Assembly: GCA_005772945.1 (NCBI GenBank)
Contig: SXIE01000379.1
Span: forward strand, 1 to 6,882
Reading direction: 5' to 3'
DNA from: Pseudomonadota bacterium
Lineage (GTDB): Bacteria; Myxococcota; UBA9042; PHBI01
Length of the DNA stretch: 6,882 nt
Numbering within the stretch: position 1 is the stretch's first letter; each line of letters opens with the position of its first letter. The notes beneath the pieces were generated by a model. It was not told where the DNA came from. It did not search any database and saw only the letters and a program-made list of their open reading frames with translations. The translations under genes were made by a program, and so were the position numbers. Of this stretch, positions 5,378 through 6,882 are shown one piece after another.

Positions 5378-6460
5378 CTACTCCGGGTGGAGCGCGGCGG
5401 CGATCCCGCCGAGCAGCGGCCACAGGTACTCGGGCACCCGCGCCGCCGGCAGCGCGCTCGTGACCTCGGCCGTGAGCGCCCGCCGCCCGCCGTTCAGGCA
5501 CAGCCGCCAAGGCTGCCCGGGTGCGCCGGTGCCGGCCGTCCCGGTCGAAAGCACCCGCCACCCCTTGGGAAGCCGCGCCGGGGGCAGTGCCGGCCGAGCG
5601 CCCGCCGCACACGCCGCCCCCGCGGGCGCATCCTGGAGGACCACCGTGAGTTGCGCCGCCGTCGGGATCGCGAGGCGCAGCGTTGTTTGCGACGAACGCG
5701 CCAGGGGCGCCGCCGCCTTTGGATCGGCCGGCGGATCGTTGGTGTACCAAGCATCGGCGAGCACGAGGCGGACCCCGAGCCACGGGACCAGCAGCGGGCA
5801 CTCCGCGGTGTAACCGGCCGGCCCGAACGCACACGCCGGTGGCCCGATCGGCCCGGGCCCCGTCGGCGTCGCCTCCTGCACGAACACGTCGGCCCGCAGC
5901 GCTCGCGCGCCCTTCGCGTCGATGACCCGGCCGAGCCACGCCTTTTCGAGGGCGTCGACCCACGGCCACCATTCGTCGAAGCTCTTCGCCGCCTCGGCGC
6001 TCGGCACGAGCCACTCCTGGTTCATACCGCCTTTGCACAGGATGACCGCGATCCGCCCGTTGTCGACCGGACGGTCCTCGCGCGCCCACGGGTCCTTGCC
6101 AATGGCGCCTCCGAGCCACGGCGTCGGCTTGGTCAGGTGGTCGCAATCGGGCACGCCGACCTCGACCGTGGCCATCGCCGGCGTACGCCCGCCATCATCC
6201 AGGAAGCGCAGCCCGTCCTGCGCGAGCAGCCGCGGGCCCGTGCCGTCGATGAGACCGCTCGCCTCGACGCGCGCGGCCGGCCCCTTGGGCACCTTCAGCG
6301 TGAGCCCCGACACCGGCAGGGTCAGCCACTGACCGACCCGCTTCGCGTTCGCCGCGCCCACCTCGTCGGGCGGCGTGGGGTTCTGTTCGGCGGGCACGGG
6401 GCCCGGTGCAGCAAGCGTCCCGAGCGCCGAAAGCAGCGTGGCAGCGGTCGTCAACATCAT
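5378..6460 (-). CDS. Secreted protein of unknown function, coupled to guaA
   Basis: I do not recognise this 360-residue protein. It begins with a hydrophobic, Ala/Leu-rich segment (residues about 3-18) and a possible cleavage site after A24 (GPVPA before EQNPTPP), suggesting export to the periplasm. The signal is unusual in having no Lys or Arg at its start, so export is likely rather than certain. The mature part has six Cys (106, 142, 210, 221, 284, 321), an even number consistent with disulfides. It also has Trp-rich segments (WWPW at 164-167) and a Gly/Pro-rich stretch (about 197-217). No catalytic motif or later membrane helix is obvious. The ATG at 6460 overlaps the guaA stop as ATGA and is preferred; a GTG at 6466 and a second ATG at 6457 are alternatives that change the end by three residues at most. 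The link to guaA may be only co-expression. Confidence 0.75.
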   Translation of the reverse strand: MMLTTAATLLSALGTLAAPGPVPAEQNPTPPDEVGAANAKRVGQWLTLPVSGLTLKVPKGPAARVEASGLIDGTGPRLLAQDGLRFLDDGGRTPAMATVEVGVPDCDHLTKPTPWLGGAIGKDPWAREDRPVDNGRIAVILCKGGMNQEWLVPSAEAAKSFDEWWPWVDALEKAWLGRVIDAKGARALRADVFVQEATPTGPGPIGPPACAFGPAGYTAECPLLVPWLGVRLVLADAWYTNDPPADPKAAAPLARSSQTTLRLAIPTAAQLTVVLQDAPAGAACAAGARPALPPARLPKGWRVLSTGTAGTGAPGQPWRLCLNGGRRALTAEVTSALPAARVPEYLWPLLGGIAAALHPE

Positions 6461-6882
6461 TCCCACTCAATGGTCCCGGGCGGCTTCGATGTCACGTCAT
6501 AGACGACGCGATTGATGCCGCGCACCTCGTTCACGATGCGCGTCGCCATGCGCCCGAGCGCTTCCCACGGCATCGGGAACACGTCCGCGGTCATGCCGTC
6601 GGTCGCGCTCACGGCGCGGATCGCGCACACGTGCTCGTAGGTCCGCGCGTCGCCCATGACCCCGACCGACTTCACTGGAAGCAGCACCGCGAAGCTCTGC
6701 CACACGTCGCGCGCATTGGGCAGCGCCGCTATTTCCTCACGGACCACCGCATCGGCCGCTTGCAGCAACTTGACGCGCTCGGGCGTCACCGCGCCGAGGA
6801 TGCGAATGGCCAGCCCTGGCCCCGGAAATGGCTGCCGCCAGAGCACGCGCTCGGGGAGGCCGATCTCAGCGCCGACCGCGCG
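6457..6882 (-). CDS. guaA: GMP synthase (glutamine-hydrolysing), C-terminal part (5' end outside window)
   Basis: The visible 141 residues are the end of the ATP-pyrophosphatase and the dimerisation domain of GuaA, which aminates XMP to GMP in purine synthesis. The diagnostic stretches are all present: [16 protein letters not shown] near the start, [44 protein letters not shown], and the terminal [10 protein letters not shown]. The final segment is the almost invariant GuaA C-terminus, so this end of the protein is complete. The reading frame is open to the right window edge, and translation upstream of the first internal GTG (at 6846) continues the family pattern (GAEIGLPER), so the gene is truncated only by the window. 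The stop overlaps the start of the secreted protein gene as ATGA. Confidence 0.97.
   Translation of the reverse strand, partial: RAVGAEIGLPERVLWRQPFPGPGLAIRILGAVTPERVKLLQAADAVVREEIAALPNARDVWQSFAVLLPVKSVGVMGDARTYEHVCAIRAVSATDGMTADVFPMPWEALGRMATRIVNEVRGINRVVYDVTSKPPGTIEWE

Overview
The window is GC-rich (roughly 70% by eye), with almost every third codon position G or C, and it is densely packed with genes. Several Gram-negative features are present: signal peptides, a probable outer-membrane barrel and a membrane sensor. The coding style, with Pro-rich and Lys/Ala-rich low-complexity linkers, fits a member of the Myxococcota (Polyangia-like). That assignment is inference from style, not from a marker gene. 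Most of the window is ordinary chromosome. No mobile element, CRISPR array, tRNA or rRNA was seen.

Layout. Left part, + strand: a hexanucleotide repeat tract at the window edge, probably the low-complexity 3' end of an upstream gene (1-153). It is followed by a 203-residue NapF-like protein with four [4Fe-4S] motifs (150-761) and a 425-residue two-pass membrane protein with a large extracytoplasmic, Cache-like sensor region but no output domain (796-2073). Right part, - strand, read from high to low coordinates: the 3' end of guaA (6457-6882) and a secreted protein of unknown function joined to it by an ATGA overlap (5378-6460). After a 111-base gap holding a plausible promoter come hom, homoserine dehydrogenase (3959-5266), a small GtrA-family membrane protein (3462-3962), a zinc-ribbon protein with a Lys/Ala-rich linker (2917-3465), and after 70 bases a probable outer-membrane beta-barrel protein (2055-2846). 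The two halves converge and their terminal genes overlap tail-to-tail by 19 bases.

How the genes fit together. hom, gtrA and the zinc-ribbon gene are linked by 4-base stop/start overlaps (TTGA, then ATGA), so they are probably one translationally coupled unit driven from upstream of hom. Only Hom has a well-defined metabolic role (threonine/methionine branch). GtrA proteins usually serve lipid-linked sugar transfer, and the zinc-ribbon protein looks like a nucleic-acid or protein-binding factor, so the functional link is open. guaA and the secreted protein form a second coupled pair. The ferredoxin-like gene and the sensor-like gene are 34 bases apart and may be co-transcribed. No clear new defence, mobile or biosynthetic system is visible. 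The points most worth following are the zinc-ribbon/linker protein, the output-less sensor next to the ferredoxin, and the coupled unknown partners of two housekeeping genes.
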